From assembly GCA_008638015.1 (NCBI GenBank), contig VTPD01000001.1, forward strand, positions 42,885-106,884: 64,000 nt of DNA, read 5' to 3'. This stretch comes from Pelagibacteraceae bacterium (lineage in GTDB: Bacteria > Pseudomonadota > Alphaproteobacteria > Pelagibacterales > Pelagibacteraceae). A model generated the notes under the pieces. That model made no database searches, was not told the DNA's origin, and saw only the letters and a list, made by a program, of their open reading frames with translations. Position 1 is the stretch's first letter. Every line of letters begins with the position of its first letter. Shown in pieces: positions 31,205 through 40,885 of the stretch. Made by a program: the position numbers and the translations under genes.

Positions 31205-33142
31205 TTACTTATTTAATCTGTTATCAATTAAACTTTGCACTACACTTGGATCAGCTAAAGTCGAAGTATCACCAAGGTTGCTATAATCATTTTCGGCAAC
31301 TTTTCTTAAGATCCTTCTCATAATTTTTCCAGATCTTGTTTTGGGAAGACCAGGTGTAAAATGAATAAGGTCAGGTGTTGCAAGTGGTCCAATTTCTTTT
31401 CGAACCCATTGTTTTAACTCTTTCACAAGTTCATCGGATCCTTGCTCTCCAGCATTTAAAGTTACATAGCAATACAATCCATTACCTTTGACATCATGTG
31501 GATAGCCAACAATAGCAGCTTCAGCTACTTTTGGATGAGCAACAAATGCACTTTCGATTTCTGCTGTTCCAAGATTGTGTCCAGAAACAATAATGACATC
31601 ATCTACTCTACCTGTAATCCAGTAGTAACCATCTTCATCTCGTCTACATCCATCCCCAGTAAAATATTTACCTTCATAAGCTGAAAAATAAGTATCAATA
31701 AATCTTTGATGATCACCATAAACGGTTCTCATCTGGCCCGGCCAAGATTGGGCAATGCATAAATTTCCCGAACAAGCTCCTTCTAGTTCGTTGCCTTTTT
31801 CGTCAACAATGACGGGCTTAATTCCATAGAAAGGTTTAGTTGCTGAGCCAGGTTTTAAATCTATAGCACCGGGTTGAGGTGCAATTAGTATTCCTCCCGT
31901 CTCAGTTTGCCACCAAGTATCAACAATTGGACAACGAGAGTCTCCCACTACTTTATGGTACCACAACCAAGCCTCAGGATTAATTGGTTCACCAACCGAT
32001 CCAAGTAATTTTAATGATTTCCTACTGTGTTTTTTTACTAGCTCATCTCCCTCTCTCATTAAAGCACGCAATGCAGTTGGAGCTGTGTAAAAAATATTAA
32101 CTTGATGCTTGTCACACACTTCCCAAAATCTTCCTGCATCAGGATAGCTTGGCACTCCTTCAAAAACTAAAGTGGTTGCACCATTCGCAAGAGGTCCATA
32201 CACAATATAACTATGTCCTGTAACCCAACCTACATCTGCTGTGCACCAATAGACATCTCCTTCTTTATAATTAAAAATATATTCATGGGTCATTGATGCG
32301 TACACCATGTAACCACCTGTTGTATGCATAACCCCTTTGGGCTTACCAGTAGATCCGGAGGTATATAAAATGAATAACGGATCTTCAGCATTCATTTCTT
32401 CCGGTTCACAAGTTGTAGATTCGTCCTTGATTAAATCATGATACCAAACATCAACTTTATCATTCCAATCAATCTTTCCACCCGTGTGTTTTAAAACAAT
32501 ATTTTTTTTAACATTAGGGCATTTTTTTAATGCATCATCCGTATTCTTTTTCAACGGGATACTTTTTTTGCCTCGGACACCTTCATCTGCAGTAATGATA
32601 TATTCTGATTTGCAATCAATTATTCTTCCCGCTAATGAATCTGGTGAGAAACCTCCAAAAACGATTGAATGAATAGCTCCAATTCTAGCGCATGCTAGCA
32701 TAGCATAAACAGCTGCTGGAACCATTGGCATATAAATTGTAACTCTGTCCCCTTTTTTTATACCAATTTTTTTTAAACCATTTGCAAGTTTACAAACTTC
32801 ATCACTTAATTCTTGGTAGGTAATTTTTTTGGATACGGTTGGCTCATCACCTTCAAAAATAATTGCAGTGTGATTTGCTTTTGTTTTTAGATGTCTATCA
32901 ATACAGTTGTAGGATGCATTTAACGTTCCATCATAAAACCATTTAATTTCAGTTTTTGCTTTACCATAAGTTACATCTTTAATTTTGGTATAGGGCTTGA
33001 TCCAGTCAATTCTTTTTCCTTCTTCCGCCCAGAAAGCATCATTGTCTTCTAAAGATTTTTTATATTTTGTTTCGTATGTTTGTTTATTGGCGTGAGCAAT
33101 TTTAGACCATTCTTCACTAACTTTAAAAATTGTTTCTGACAC
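31205..33142 (-). CDS. acs: Acetyl-CoA synthetase
   Basis: [50 protein letters not shown]. Confidence 0.97.
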   Translation of the reverse strand: MSETIFKVSEEWSKIAHANKQTYETKYKKSLEDNDAFWAEEGKRIDWIKPYTKIKDVTYGKAKTEIKWFYDGTLNASYNCIDRHLKTKANHTAIIFEGDEPTVSKKITYQELSDEVCKLANGLKKIGIKKGDRVTIYMPMVPAAVYAMLACARIGAIHSIVFGGFSPDSLAGRIIDCKSEYIITADEGVRGKKSIPLKKNTDDALKKCPNVKKNIVLKHTGGKIDWNDKVDVWYHDLIKDESTTCEPEEMNAEDPLFILYTSGSTGKPKGVMHTTGGYMVYASMTHEYIFNYKEGDVYWCTADVGWVTGHSYIVYGPLANGATTLVFEGVPSYPDAGRFWEVCDKHQVNIFYTAPTALRALMREGDELVKKHSRKSLKLLGSVGEPINPEAWLWYHKVVGDSRCPIVDTWWQTETGGILIAPQPGAIDLKPGSATKPFYGIKPVIVDEKGNELEGACSGNLCIAQSWPGQMRTVYGDHQRFIDTYFSAYEGKYFTGDGCRRDEDGYYWITGRVDDVIIVSGHNLGTAEIESAFVAHPKVAEAAIVGYPHDVKGNGLYCYVTLNAGEQGSDELVKELKQWVRKEIGPLATPDLIHFTPGLPKTRSGKIMRRILRKVAENDYSNLGDTSTLADPSVVQSLIDNRLNK

Positions 33143-33167
33143 TTGTTCGTCCCCCTGAGTAAATTTA

Positions 33168-33581
33168 TTATAGTTTACCCATCTTACATAAAATTTTCCA
33201 GCTTTTTGGGTCGATGGGCATCACAGATAGCCTGCTCTGTTTGATTAATGATAAATCCTTTAATTCCTTTGTTTTTTTTATGCTTTCTAAAGTGATGGGC
33301 TTGGCAAGTTTTTCTTTAAACTTCATTTGCACCGCAACAAATCTTTTTAATGGATCGGTTGGATCTATAAATGAAGTTTTAATGACTTCTATTATTCCAA
33401 CAATTTCTTTTCCAATATTGGAATGATAAAAAAAACACAAATCTCCTTTGGACATTTTTTTTAAATTATTTGCTGCTTGATAGTTTCGTACACCATCCCA
33501 CATGGTTCCTTTGGCCCCAGCCTGTGCTTGTTGATCTATAGACCAAACATCAGGTTCTGATTTCACCAGCCAGTAATTCAT
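33168..33581 (-). CDS. EVE domain protein
   Basis: [47 protein letters not shown]. Confidence 0.93.
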   Translation of the reverse strand: MNYWLVKSEPDVWSIDQQAQAGAKGTMWDGVRNYQAANNLKKMSKGDLCFFYHSNIGKEIVGIIEVIKTSFIDPTDPLKRFVAVQMKFKEKLAKPITLESIKKTKELKDLSLIKQSRLSVMPIDPKSWKILCKMGKL

Positions 33582-34681
33582 GAATGATCTACCCCTGCAC
33601 CTTTTAAAAAAGGAGCTTTTTCATCAAGTGGCCAACGAGGACGCGCTGAAAATTTTGTATTATCAATTAATTTTTTTTTATATCGTTCGATACCTGCCCA
33701 GGCAATCATTGCAGCATTATCGGAACAAAGAGAGCTTGGTGGAAAAAGGTTTTCAAAACCATTTTCTTTACAAACATTTTCCAAGTTGTTTCGGATGCTT
33801 TTATTAGCTGCAACACCCCCAGCAATAACAAAGTAAGGATTTTTAATTTTTTTATTATTTTGTAAAAACATTTGCATCGCTTTTTTAGATTTTATTTTTA
33901 AAATTTCATTAATTGTGTGTTGAAAGGATGCTGCAAGATCATACTTTCCTTGCTTTGTTTTAATAGCTTTCGATGCATGAAGCACAGCTGTTTTTAAACC
34001 AGAAAATGAAAGGTTACATCCACTTTTGTGTAAGATAGGTTTTGGCAAAACGAACCCATTTTTATCCCCTAATTTAGCGAATTTTTCTATTTTTGGACCT
34101 CCTGGAAAATCAATTCCAAGAATTTTGGCCGTTTTATCAAAAGCTTCTCCCAAGGCATCATCAATAGTCGTGCCAAGTCTTTTATATTTATTGACTCCCT
34201 GTACTTCTAAAAACTGACTGTGCCCTCCTGAAATTAATAAGAGCAAATAAGGAAATTTAATTTTTTGAATTAGTCTAGGACTTAACGCATGACCTTCCAG
34301 ATGATTAATCGCTAGAAAAGGTTTTTTTAAAAAAGTTGCTATTGTTTTTCCCGCACTCATTCCAACCATTAAGCAAACTAGCAATCCGGGTCCAGCCGTG
34401 GTTGCCACGCCTGTAATTGTTTTGATGGATATTCCACTTTCTTTAATTGCCTTTTCAATTATGACATCAATTTTTTCAACATGAGATCTTGCAGCTAATT
34501 CTGGAACGACACCACCAAAAGGTTTGTGCTCTTTAATTTGACTAGAAACGATATTAGATAATATATCAATTGAGCCATCTTGGTTTTCTCGCACAATTGA
34601 AGCTGCAGTTTCATCACAACTGCTTTCAATACCTAAAAAAATCAAGCTTTTCCTCATTTTATGCGACCTCCCGTCGCTCAA
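33578..34681 (-). CDS. tsaD: tRNA N6-adenosine threonylcarbamoyltransferase TsaD
   Basis: LGIESSCDETAASIV; NHLEGHALSPRL; GGVAANKSIR. Confidence 0.97.
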   Translation of the reverse strand: MSDGRSHKMRKSLIFLGIESSCDETAASIVRENQDGSIDILSNIVSSQIKEHKPFGGVVPELAARSHVEKIDVIIEKAIKESGISIKTITGVATTAGPGLLVCLMVGMSAGKTIATFLKKPFLAINHLEGHALSPRLIQKIKFPYLLLLISGGHSQFLEVQGVNKYKRLGTTIDDALGEAFDKTAKILGIDFPGGPKIEKFAKLGDKNGFVLPKPILHKSGCNLSFSGLKTAVLHASKAIKTKQGKYDLAASFQHTINEILKIKSKKAMQMFLQNNKKIKNPYFVIAGGVAANKSIRNNLENVCKENGFENLFPPSSLCSDNAAMIAWAGIERYKKKLIDNTKFSARPRWPLDEKAPFLKGAGVDHS

Positions 34682-34724
34682 TAATTAATACTAATATAAT
34701 GGAAAATAATATTTAAACAGAAAA

Positions 34725-35690
34725 ATGTTTTCAAAAGAAAAATTTATTATCGGTAGCAGAGGAAGTAGACTTTCTTTAGCACAAGCAGAACATTTTAAAG
34801 ATGAATTGTTACTTGCAAATCCAAATCTAAGAGCTGAACAAATAGAACTCAAAGTTATCAAGACATCAGGAGATAAATTTAAAACAGAAAATCTTGCTAG
34901 CATGGGCGGCAAAGGGTTGTTTGTAAAAGAAATTGAAGAAGAGCTAATTAATAAAAATATTGATTGTGCGGTTCACTCGTTAAAAGATGTACCAACGTTT
35001 GGTGTTCCATCTTTGATGCTTGCGGCCTTTTTGAAAAGAAAAGATGAACGAGATGCTTTTATTTCTCCTGTTGCAAAATCATTTAATCAATTAAAGCCAG
35101 GCTCGACTGTTGGGACTTCATCAGTTCGAAGAATTGCTCAATTAAAAAAATTAAGAAGTGATTTAAATATTGTAAGCATGAGAGGAAACATTGATTCGAG
35201 GATTGAAAAAGTAAAAGAGGGTATCTATGACTCTATCGTATTAGCTTATGCAGGTATTAAGCGACTAGGTTTTCATAATTATGTTTCAGAAATATTTGAT
35301 AAAGACAAAATGTTACCAGCCGCAGGACAGGGGATTGTTGCGATACAATGCAGAGTAGATGATTTTAATACAATTAAATTATTAGATTCAATTAATGATA
35401 AAGAGACAGAAATTATTGTTGATGCAGAAAGAAGTTTTTTGCACCGTGTTAATGGAGCGTGTGATACTCCGGTCGCTGCCAATGCAATTATTAATGAAGA
35501 TAATGAAATTTTTCTTCAAGCAGAGTTGCTTTCTTTAGATGGTAGCAAGGTATTTAGAGCTCATAAAACTGGTTTAATAGAAAAAGCAGTAAGTATTGGA
35601 CTTGATGTTGCAGAAGAAATACTTGATAAAGCTGGTCATGATTTTATAGTATCGGAGACAAAACTTGCACATACTATTCACAAGACCTGA
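34725..35690 (+). CDS. hemC: Hydroxymethylbilane synthase
   Basis: IIGSRGSRLSLAQAEHF; HSLKDVPT; HRVNGACDTPVA. Confidence 0.97.
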   Translation: MFSKEKFIIGSRGSRLSLAQAEHFKDELLLANPNLRAEQIELKVIKTSGDKFKTENLASMGGKGLFVKEIEEELINKNIDCAVHSLKDVPTFGVPSLMLAAFLKRKDERDAFISPVAKSFNQLKPGSTVGTSSVRRIAQLKKLRSDLNIVSMRGNIDSRIEKVKEGIYDSIVLAYAGIKRLGFHNYVSEIFDKDKMLPAAGQGIVAIQCRVDDFNTIKLLDSINDKETEIIVDAERSFLHRVNGACDTPVAANAIINEDNEIFLQAELLSLDGSKVFRAHKTGLIEKAVSIGLDVAEEILDKAGHDFIVSETKLAHTIHKT

Positions 35691-36354
35691 AACTGAATCT
35701 ATTTACTTAGCTCAAAAATTTGCACGTTTAGGACATCAAGTTAGCATCTTTCCCATTTTACAAGTTCAGAAAAAAAAATATCCACCCATTAATTTTGCAA
35801 AATATGCTTCTGTAATTTTTACAAGTGCTAACGCTATATTAAGTTTAGATCAGGTAATTCCTTCAAAAATTAGATGCTTTTGCGTTGGAGAAGTTACTGC
35901 TCAACAAGCTAAGAGAAAAGGTTTTTCTGATGTCGTGGTTGCTGGTGGAAACTATCAGCAGCTCAAAGAAATAATTTTGCAAAAAGTAAACAAGGAAGAT
36001 GGTAAATTATTGTATGTACGTGGAGAATTTATTTCACATGATCTTGAACAAGATTTAAAACGAGAAAGTTTTGCGGTTGACAGTATTATAAATTACACAA
36101 CCATACCTAGTCTTGATTTCGATAGTCAAATATTAGAAAAATTAAATAAGAAGTTAATTGATATAATTTTTATTTATTCAAAAAAATCAGCAGAACATTT
36201 TGCAAAACTTATTTTTAATAATAATTTACAAGGTCATTTCTCCTCAGTACGTTTGCGTTGTCTTAGTGAAAATGTTTTAATGCCTCTACAAAAAATACAA
36301 TGGAATGAAATAAAGTTGTTTAGTCCAGGCAATGAGGAGTTTTGCCTTGATTAG
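35665..36354 (+). CDS. hemD: Uroporphyrinogen-III synthase
   Basis: LFTRPETESIYLAQKFARLGH; overlaps hemC 3' end. Confidence 0.85.
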   Translation: MHILFTRPETESIYLAQKFARLGHQVSIFPILQVQKKKYPPINFAKYASVIFTSANAILSLDQVIPSKIRCFCVGEVTAQQAKRKGFSDVVVAGGNYQQLKEIILQKVNKEDGKLLYVRGEFISHDLEQDLKRESFAVDSIINYTTIPSLDFDSQILEKLNKKLIDIIFIYSKKSAEHFAKLIFNNNLQGHFSSVRLRCLSENVLMPLQKIQWNEIKLFSPGNEEFCLD

Positions 36355-36388
36355 GGCGAATTAGAGGTATAATTGCTTATTTTATAGT

Positions 36389-37486
36389 ATGAATATAATT
36401 GATAATTTTACTAATTTATTCTCTGACGTGTGGGGAAAAGGTGTTGCTGGGGTAAATTTTTCAGAAATTTCTCTTGCACTTATTATTTTTCTATTTTTTT
36501 TAGTTTTTAGAGGTTTATTTACAAAAATTATTATCTCTAGATTAGAAAAGTTTGTCTCAAAAAGTTCTAATCGATTTGATAATACTTTGGTTAAGTCGCT
36601 TGAAGGTCCAGTTAGATTTTTACCAGTTGTAATAGGTTTTTTTATTGCAACAAATTATATTAATGTAGCTGGCAAAGCTTCCTACTTTATCGATAGTTTT
36701 AATAGGTCATTGATTACAGTTTTAATTTTTTGGACGATGCATCAAATAGTAGAGCCAGTTTCATATTTAATAAAAAAAATTGAGGATTTATTATCAAGAG
36801 ATCTTCTTAATTGGATCTTAAGAGCATTAAAAATTCTTATTTTTATATTGGGTTTGGCAGCAGTATTAGAAATTTGGGGAATAAAAATTGGTCCAGTCAT
36901 TGCAGGACTAGGATTATTTGGTGTTGCTGTAGCTTTGGGGGCGCAGGATTTATTTAAGAATTTAATTTCAGGTATTTTAGTTTTGGTCGAAAAAAGATTT
37001 AAGATTGGAGATTGGATTTTTGTAGAGGGTATTATTGAGGGAACTGTTGAGAAAATTGGTTTTCGATCCACAGTGATAAGAAAATTTGATAAGTCATTGG
37101 CAATCATTCCGAATTTCCAATTTGCTGAAAAAGCAGTAATTAATAATACGGAAATCACCAATAGAAGAATAGATTGGTTAATTGGTCTAGAATATAGTTC
37201 TACCTCGGAGCAATTGATAAAATGTAGAGATCAAATTGAAAAACATATCCAGTCTAGTTCTGATTTTATTGTTTCTGAGAATACAAAATTAATTGTTAAG
37301 TTAGTTCAATTTTCAGCTAGCTCTATTGATATAAGAGTAAGAGCCTTTACTAAAACTAGCGATTATCACGAATGTATAAATGTTAAAGATAGATTAGTTA
37401 TTGCAATTAAAGAAATTATAGAAAAAAATGGAGCGTCTTTTGCTTTTCCTTCACAGTCAATTTATGTGGAGAAATTAGAGAAATGA
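36389..37486 (+). CDS. MscS-family mechanosensitive channel
   Basis: GLGLFGVAVALGAQDLFKNLISGILVLVEKRFKIGDWI. Confidence 0.93.
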   Translation: MNIIDNFTNLFSDVWGKGVAGVNFSEISLALIIFLFFLVFRGLFTKIIISRLEKFVSKSSNRFDNTLVKSLEGPVRFLPVVIGFFIATNYINVAGKASYFIDSFNRSLITVLIFWTMHQIVEPVSYLIKKIEDLLSRDLLNWILRALKILIFILGLAAVLEIWGIKIGPVIAGLGLFGVAVALGAQDLFKNLISGILVLVEKRFKIGDWIFVEGIIEGTVEKIGFRSTVIRKFDKSLAIIPNFQFAEKAVINNTEITNRRIDWLIGLEYSSTSEQLIKCRDQIEKHIQSSSDFIVSENTKLIVKLVQFSASSIDIRVRAFTKTSDYHECINVKDRLVIAIKEIIEKNGASFAFPSQSIYVEKLEK

Positions 37487-37773
37487 AATCTGTTTTCATT
37501 CTTCTCGATAGTTTATTTCAGCTTTATTTATGGGTCGTGATTATCAATGCAGTTTTAAGCTGGCTTGTAGCGTTTAATATTATTAATACTTCCAATCGAT
37601 TTGTTTATCGCTTAATTGAATTATCTTATAATTTGACAGAGCCGCTATTAAGAAAAATTCGTAATGTTGTGCCAATTATTGCTGGTATAGATTTTTCACC
37701 AGTGATTTTAATTTTACTATTAATATTTCTACGTAATTTATTATTCGAGTTTTTTGCTCCAAATTTATTTTAG
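37483..37773 (+). CDS. YggT-family membrane protein
   Basis: VVIINAVLSWLVAFNI...LTEPLLRKIRNVVPIIAGIDFSPVI. Confidence 0.92.
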   Translation: MKSVFILLDSLFQLYLWVVIINAVLSWLVAFNIINTSNRFVYRLIELSYNLTEPLLRKIRNVVPIIAGIDFSPVILILLLIFLRNLLFEFFAPNLF

Positions 37774-38631
37774 ATGATCATAGATGGAAAAAAAATTGCT
37801 GAAAATTTAAGAGAAACTTTAAAAAAGCAAATAGAGCAAATACCTAGCAATCAACCAAAGCCAGGCCTGACAGTAATTTTAATTGGAGAAGATCCTGCTA
37901 GTCAAATTTATGTTCGTAATAAAGAAAAATTTGCAAATGAAATAGGCATTAATTCAAAAGTTTTAAGATTTGATAGTTCAATAACAGAAGAGGCATTAAC
38001 CAAAGAGATACATAAGCTTAACCAAGATAGAGAAGTCCACGGTATTTTGGTACAGCTGCCGCTTCCAAAACACATTAATTCAAAAAATATAATTAATCAG
38101 ATTGAACCAAGTAAAGACGTAGATGGATTTCATCCTATCAACGTTGGTAATTTGTCATCGGGTAATGATGCGCTAGTGCCATGCACTCCTTATGGTTGCT
38201 ATCTTTTGTTAAAAGAAGTTATTTCTGATTTTAATGGCTTAAATGCAGTTGTTATTGGAAGATCTAATATCAATGGCAAACCCATGACGCAGTTATTATT
38301 AAAAGAAAATTGCACTGTAACAATTACTCATTCAAAAACCAAAAATTTAAAAAATATTTGCCAGGGAGCAGATATTTTAGTTGCATCAGTTGGTATAGCA
38401 AAATTAGTGAAACAAGATTGGGTTAAGTCCGATTGTGTTGTTATTGATGTTGGTATTAATCGTATCGAAGAAAATGGAAGCAAAAAACTTGTAGGCGATG
38501 TTGATTTTGAAAATGTAAAAGACAAAGTAAAAGCAATTACTCCTGTTCCAGGTGGGGTAGGTCCAATGACTATATCTTGTTTGTTGCAAAATACTTTGAA
38601 AGCTTATCAAAAAATAAATTCACAAAAATAG
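37774..38631 (+). CDS. folD: Bifunctional methylenetetrahydrofolate dehydrogenase/cyclohydrolase
   Basis: PGLTVILIGEDPASQIYVRNKEK; DVDGFHPINVG; TPVPGGVGPMTISCLLQNT. Confidence 0.97.
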   Translation: MIIDGKKIAENLRETLKKQIEQIPSNQPKPGLTVILIGEDPASQIYVRNKEKFANEIGINSKVLRFDSSITEEALTKEIHKLNQDREVHGILVQLPLPKHINSKNIINQIEPSKDVDGFHPINVGNLSSGNDALVPCTPYGCYLLLKEVISDFNGLNAVVIGRSNINGKPMTQLLLKENCTVTITHSKTKNLKNICQGADILVASVGIAKLVKQDWVKSDCVVIDVGINRIEENGSKKLVGDVDFENVKDKVKAITPVPGGVGPMTISCLLQNTLKAYQKINSQK

Positions 38632-38633
38632 TT

Positions 38634-39656
38634 TTACAGCTCGCGAGAAAGTAATGCTGCGCCGTCAGCAAGCGCTTTGAGTTTAGCATTGGCAATTTCT
38701 CTTGGCATAGTGACCATGCCGCAATTAGTACAGCCAATTAAATGCTTTATACTAGTATACTTCAGAGCTTGTTTTAAAATATTTGCAACTTGTCTCGGAG
38801 TTTCTATTTTGTTTGTAGCAACATCAATTGCACCAACCATGATATCTTTTTTTTGTAGCAAACTAATAAGTTCCATTGGTACTCTTGAGTTAATACATTC
38901 AAGACTGACTTGATCAATTTTACTTTTGCTTAACAATGGAAACACTTTTTCATATTGGCGCCATTCTTTACCTAATGAATTTTTCCATTTAATATTTGCT
39001 TCAATTCCATATCCGTAACAAATATGCACAGCTGTTGTGCAGCGTACATTTTTAATTGCTCGCTCAAGTGTTTGAACGCCCCAGTCGTGCACTTCATCAA
39101 AAAAAACATTAAATGCTGGCTCGTCAAATTGAATAATATCAACACCAGCTTTTACTAATTCTTTCACTTCTTCATTTAATACTTCTGCAAATCTCCATGC
39201 TAATTTTTCCCTACTTTTGTAGTAATCATCGTATAGCGTATCGATCATTGTCATGGGTCCGGGCAAGGTAAATTTAATTGGTTTAGATGTTAGGCTTCGC
39301 AATAAACGAACATCATTTACAAATACTGATTTTTTTCTATTAATTTTGTCTACAACCATCGGTACAGCCGCATCGTATCTATCCCTGATACGAACCGTTT
39401 TTTTTCTTTTAAAATCTACACCTGATAAATTTTCTATAAAGGTAGTAACAAAATGTTGTCTAGTTTGTTCACCGTCTGTGATAATTGATATCCCGGCATT
39501 GATTTGATCACTGACAACAATTTTCATAGCATCTGCTTTTGCTTGATCAAGTTCTGTACCAGATAGCTTCCATTGTCCCCACAACTTTCCAGTTTCTGCC
39601 AACCAGGATGGTTTTGGCAAACTTCCAGAAATAGTTGTATGAATATTTTTTTTCAT
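38634..39656 (-). CDS. Core MetE-like (catalytic-domain-only, possibly MesD-type) methionine synthase
   Basis: TTISGSLPKPSWLAETGKLWGQWKLSG; IIQFDEPAFNVFF; TNCGMVTMPREIANAKL zinc-site region; 340 aa, lacks MetE N-terminal barrel. Confidence 0.82.
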   Translation of the reverse strand: MKKNIHTTISGSLPKPSWLAETGKLWGQWKLSGTELDQAKADAMKIVVSDQINAGISIITDGEQTRQHFVTTFIENLSGVDFKRKKTVRIRDRYDAAVPMVVDKINRKKSVFVNDVRLLRSLTSKPIKFTLPGPMTMIDTLYDDYYKSREKLAWRFAEVLNEEVKELVKAGVDIIQFDEPAFNVFFDEVHDWGVQTLERAIKNVRCTTAVHICYGYGIEANIKWKNSLGKEWRQYEKVFPLLSKSKIDQVSLECINSRVPMELISLLQKKDIMVGAIDVATNKIETPRQVANILKQALKYTSIKHLIGCTNCGMVTMPREIANAKLKALADGAALLSREL

Positions 39657-39665
39657 GATCGGATC

Positions 39666-40880
39666 TTAACCTTTCTTATTTTTGACTACAAAGTAAATGT
39701 AGGAAAAAATATTGAGCATTAGCAGTATAAAAATTGCTACTCGAAAACTATTAACTTCTGAACATCCAAGTTTTTGGGCAAAATCAATTACGAGACCTAT
39801 GCCCCATTGTAAAATAAAAATTCCTATAAAGAATAACAAATTATGTGATGTCAAAGCTTTGCCGGCTAGGTGTGATGGAAAAGAAAGACCAATCGCTGGT
39901 TGGGTTAGTGCAAATACTACACAGCATAGACAATATAGGGTCCATAAATTTGCACCAGCTGCAGGTCCCATAATAATTATTATTGCTAACGAGATAAATG
40001 TGAAAGGTATTCCAATTTTTAATAGACGATTGGCATCGTATCCTAGTTTTAAAAGTTGAGGATTGATGTAGCCCCAGATCAGATAACCAAAGAGCATTAT
40101 AATATTAATTTGAAATAATCCTGATGCAGATTCTAATGGAGTATAGCCCGATACTCTAATCATCCATGGACCAGCCCACAAAGTAATGATGGAATAAAAT
40201 CCACCAACATTAAATAAAGCAATTGGAATTAAACTTTGAAAGTAACTGTTTTTCCAAATTGTAGATAACGAACCTTCTCTTTTAATTGTAGAGTTTTTAT
40301 CAAAATTCCAAGAAGGTGATTTTAATAAAATTAGGCAAATACAAATAAATGTTAAAAAAGCCAAACCAAGAAAAATAGTTCTCCATCCATAGAGGGGTAA
40401 GAAATATTGAACTGGAAGTGTAGATGATAACATTCCAATAGAACCAACCATTAACATCCAAGAGTTTGCCCTATGCTGATAAGTATCCTCCATCCAAACA
40501 CGATAACCTGTAAGCGGAGCCATCAAACATGCGCTAACACCTACACCAATTAAAACTCTACCTATAAAAAGGTTGGTGAAATTAGTGGCCAGGGCAAAGC
40601 ATAATATGCCAATAATGGCCAATCCTAAAAAAATAGTCACAACTTTTTTGGGTCCATATCTGTCTAAAAAATATCCTAGTGGTATCTGCATTGCTGCAAA
40701 CCCAATAAAATAGCCTCCCCCCAACAAGCCAAGTTCTCCAGATGTTAAATTAAACTCTGAACTTAATACCGGAGATAAAGTTGCAGTAACAGCTCGCAGT
40801 AACGTTGATAAAAAATATCCAAAAGCAAATATAAAAAATACAATGGTAATATGTTTTTTTGATAAAATTGCTTTTTCCAT
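39666..40880 (-). CDS. MFS transporter
   Basis: 12-TM pattern; GYFLDRYGPKKVV motif A-like loop. Confidence 0.85.
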   Translation of the reverse strand: MEKAILSKKHITIVFFIFAFGYFLSTLLRAVTATLSPVLSSEFNLTSGELGLLGGGYFIGFAAMQIPLGYFLDRYGPKKVVTIFLGLAIIGILCFALATNFTNLFIGRVLIGVGVSACLMAPLTGYRVWMEDTYQHRANSWMLMVGSIGMLSSTLPVQYFLPLYGWRTIFLGLAFLTFICICLILLKSPSWNFDKNSTIKREGSLSTIWKNSYFQSLIPIALFNVGGFYSIITLWAGPWMIRVSGYTPLESASGLFQINIIMLFGYLIWGYINPQLLKLGYDANRLLKIGIPFTFISLAIIIIMGPAAGANLWTLYCLCCVVFALTQPAIGLSFPSHLAGKALTSHNLLFFIGIFILQWGIGLVIDFAQKLGCSEVNSFRVAIFILLMLNIFSYIYFVVKNKKG

Positions 40881-40885
40881 AAAAT

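Noticed and set aside
36742-37161. 139-aa minus-strand ORF
   Set aside because: Antisense to the well-supported MscS-family gene; composition mirrors the sense strand.
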